DNA from: Alloprevotella tannerae
Lineage (GTDB): Bacteria; Bacteroidota; Bacteroidia; Bacteroidales; Bacteroidaceae
NCBI GenBank assembly: GCA_015259125.1
Contig: JABZGR010000028.1
Location: 1 to 24,591 of the forward strand
Direction of reading: 5' to 3'
DNA length: 24,591 bases
Each line of letters starts with the position of its first letter. Within the stretch, counting starts at the first letter, position 1. This document shows positions 23,222 to 24,591 of this stretch, in pieces. The position numbers were made by a program, and so were the translations under genes. The notes under the pieces are model-generated. The model was not told the DNA's origin. It was given only the letters and a program-made list of their open reading frames with translations, and searched no databases.

Positions 23222-24193
23222 ATGGAAATATATAAGATTGATAGAATCAGCCGTTGGTGGTGGATTGTGTTGGGAATTCTCTTTGTCATCCTTATCTTAA
23301 TATGTATATTTGATGGTATAGATGGAATAGTTGTTGGAATATCACTCATCGTTATGTACTCTATTCCTTTGGGGATTAGACTTCTTATCAATAAAATATT
23401 AGAAAAGCGCGCCCGTGTTTATATTGATAAAATGTTAGCCCAGATTCAACAAACAAAAACAATAGATGAGCTTGAACAAATATGTGATGAACTTGGAAAG
23501 AGAAGAAGATATTCTGTTAGGCGCTTTGTTTATGACCATGGAGTACAACCTCGCATGGAAATGCTTGCTACTCTCTTTTGTAAAAAGCGTGAAAAGGAGA
23601 TAAAAGAAAAATTGGAGACAGCAACCCAAATATTACAACTACAAGAAGTAGTGTATTTGATGGCAAACATAGATGGATTTATCGAAAATACGGAAGCTGT
23701 ATCTACTTATAAAAAAACCGTGCAAAGATTATTTACCGACAAGCTGTTTCTACTCTTGTCCAGTAGCACCTCCGCAGAAGATTTTCATCAAGCATTTGAA
23801 CTATGTTTGTTGTTAGAAAAGGGGTTTGCCAATGAACTTTACCAGGGATTAAGAGCAAAACTTTCTCAGGCAACATTCCTCTCATATCCTCTCAAAGAGC
23901 CTATTGCAAAAGGTCGTCTTTGTTATTATAAAGCACCAATAACATTGGTTATGCCCAAGAAGAATTCAGAGGATTTACTCGAAGGATATGAACTCTATGT
24001 ATTTGACAACACTGTAGAAATACTATCTGACGATAGCCGAAATAATTTTCTTATCAGAAATATTCTTAAGAAAAGAGTTTCCGAGGGTGTTTTACACTTA
24101 CTTATCAACAATAACAAGATGCTCTTCAAAGGGTTTCCTCAGATTTTTATATTAGACAGATTAATAGACCAAATTCAAGATTATAACGCATAG
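23222..24193 (+). CDS. Membrane-anchored protein of unknown function
   Basis: 323 residues, family not recognised. Two hydrophobic spans near the N-terminus (WWWIVLGILFVILILICIF at about 12-30 and GIVVGISLIVMYSIPLGIRLL at about 35-55) are followed by a long cytoplasmic-looking helical region with heptad-like stretches (RVYIDKMLAQIQQTKTIDEL; KKREKEIKEKLETATQILQL). The last ~100 residues look beta-rich (GRLCYYKAPITLVMP, YELYVFDNTVEILSDD, GVLHLLINNNKMLFKGF) and faintly recall a bacterial PH/GRAM-like domain, which I cannot confirm. It starts 11 bases after the glycosylase-like gene and ends 3 bases before the next gene, so the three are almost certainly co-transcribed. AT-rich codon use suggests an origin different from the central genes. 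Confidence 0.8.
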   Translation: MEIYKIDRISRWWWIVLGILFVILILICIFDGIDGIVVGISLIVMYSIPLGIRLLINKILEKRARVYIDKMLAQIQQTKTIDELEQICDELGKRRRYSVRRFVYDHGVQPRMEMLATLFCKKREKEIKEKLETATQILQLQEVVYLMANIDGFIENTEAVSTYKKTVQRLFTDKLFLLLSSSTSAEDFHQAFELCLLLEKGFANELYQGLRAKLSQATFLSYPLKEPIAKGRLCYYKAPITLVMPKKNSEDLLEGYELYVFDNTVEILSDDSRNNFLIRNILKKRVSEGVLHLLINNNKMLFKGFPQIFILDRLIDQIQDYNA

Positions 24194-24196
24194 TAT

Positions 24197-24532
24197 ATGG
24201 AATATGTAGGATATGTAATTTGTAGTATTATTGCCTATTTCACCTTTCGTATAGGATGGAGAATCTTTGGAAAAACTTTATCACGATGGCAAAGACATCG
24301 AATGAGTGAATGGACTTTTTTCCAAAAACGATTAGCTTACTCTATCGCATTAGCTTTTATTTTTGGAGGAATACCAGCATATATCATCTTTTCATATAGC
24401 CATCCTAATCACAAGGATTCCTTTATGAATCTAAACAAAGAAAATAAAGAGCAAACCCCTCCAGAAGGGCTGAAATATATTGATGTCGGAACTTTTAATG
24501 ATACTAGTCTTAATAAAGAAGACTTGATGTAA
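24197..24532 (+). CDS. Small two-span membrane protein of unknown function
   Basis: 111 residues, no family recognised. Hydrophobic segments lie at about 3-20 (YVGYVICSIIAYFTFRIGW) and about 48-68 (LAYSIALAFIFGGIPAYIIF), separated by a basic loop (KTLSRWQRHRMSEWTFFQKR) expected to face the cytoplasm. A polar ~40-residue tail follows, ending SLNKEDLM. The ATG follows the preceding stop by three bases, so translation is probably coupled. No signal peptide cleavage site is evident. It looks complete within the window (TAA at 24530). Confidence 0.75.
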   Translation: MEYVGYVICSIIAYFTFRIGWRIFGKTLSRWQRHRMSEWTFFQKRLAYSIALAFIFGGIPAYIIFSYSHPNHKDSFMNLNKENKEQTPPEGLKYIDVGTFNDTSLNKEDLM

Positions 24533-24591
24533 ATACTATTATTGCTGTCCGATAAAAGTTTTTTGATCGATACGCCGTTCTTTTGGAGAGG
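24533..24591. other. Right edge, no gene; possible insertion-sequence end
   Basis: 59 bases after the last stop. TGCTGTCCGATAAAAG at about 24543-24558 resembles the terminal repeats of some Bacteroidales insertion sequences as I remember them, and composition becomes less AT-rich afterwards. With no transposase in view this stays a weak suspicion. Confidence 0.2.

Noticed and set aside
1..24591. tRNA or rRNA genes
   Set aside because: No T-loop-like GGTTCGAATCC context, CCA-ended cloverleaf or rRNA landmark was seen on either strand.

Overview
The window looks like a chromosome segment of a Bacteroidota bacterium, most likely order Bacteroidales and close to Prevotella. Four things point there: a Rho factor with a very long low-complexity insertion, a GTPase-altered second EF-G, a 366-residue GDP-L-fucose synthase, and repeated TAnnTTTG promoter elements (several with TTTG/TTG 19-20 bases upstream) instead of sigma-70 -10 boxes. 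No rRNA or tRNA gene is visible.

Layout. 1-425 is the 3' end of an AT-rich surface-protein gene, followed by a non-coding stretch with an 84-nt near-perfect hairpin. 890-3776 holds a divergent pair of envelope genes: a BtuB-like TonB-dependent receptor (minus) and a small outer-membrane beta-barrel (plus), each with its own promoter element and terminator. 3777-4302 is intergenic and carries the first cluster of an unusual 21-bp tandem repeat. 4303-6069 (minus) encodes GDP-L-fucose synthase, a DUF488 protein and ribosomal protein bS21. 6679-12117 (plus) encodes Rho, an Uup-type ABC-F ATPase and RarA. 12257-14413 (minus) encodes an EF-G2-like factor. 14414-15282 is a long gene-free stretch with the second 21-bp repeat cluster. 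15283-20767 (plus) encodes HtpG, an AspT/YidE-type transporter and GDP-mannose 4,6-dehydratase, each ending in a strong intrinsic terminator. 20984-22048 (minus) encodes a secreted phytase-like/esterase-like protein. The right end (22319-24532) is AT-rich: a promoter-driven, rod-shaped structured RNA (candidate 6S RNA) followed by three tightly packed genes: a Mug/TDG-like glycosylase-fold protein and two unrecognised membrane proteins.

How the genes work together. Gmd and Fcl catalyse the consecutive steps from GDP-mannose to GDP-L-fucose for surface glycans, but here they lie about 14 kb apart on opposite strands. The core is rich in gene-expression and stress functions: bS21, Rho, ABC-F, EF-G2, HtpG and RarA. 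The least explained parts are the two repeat clusters, the left-hand hairpin, the right-hand structured RNA and the AT-rich three-gene cassette behind it.
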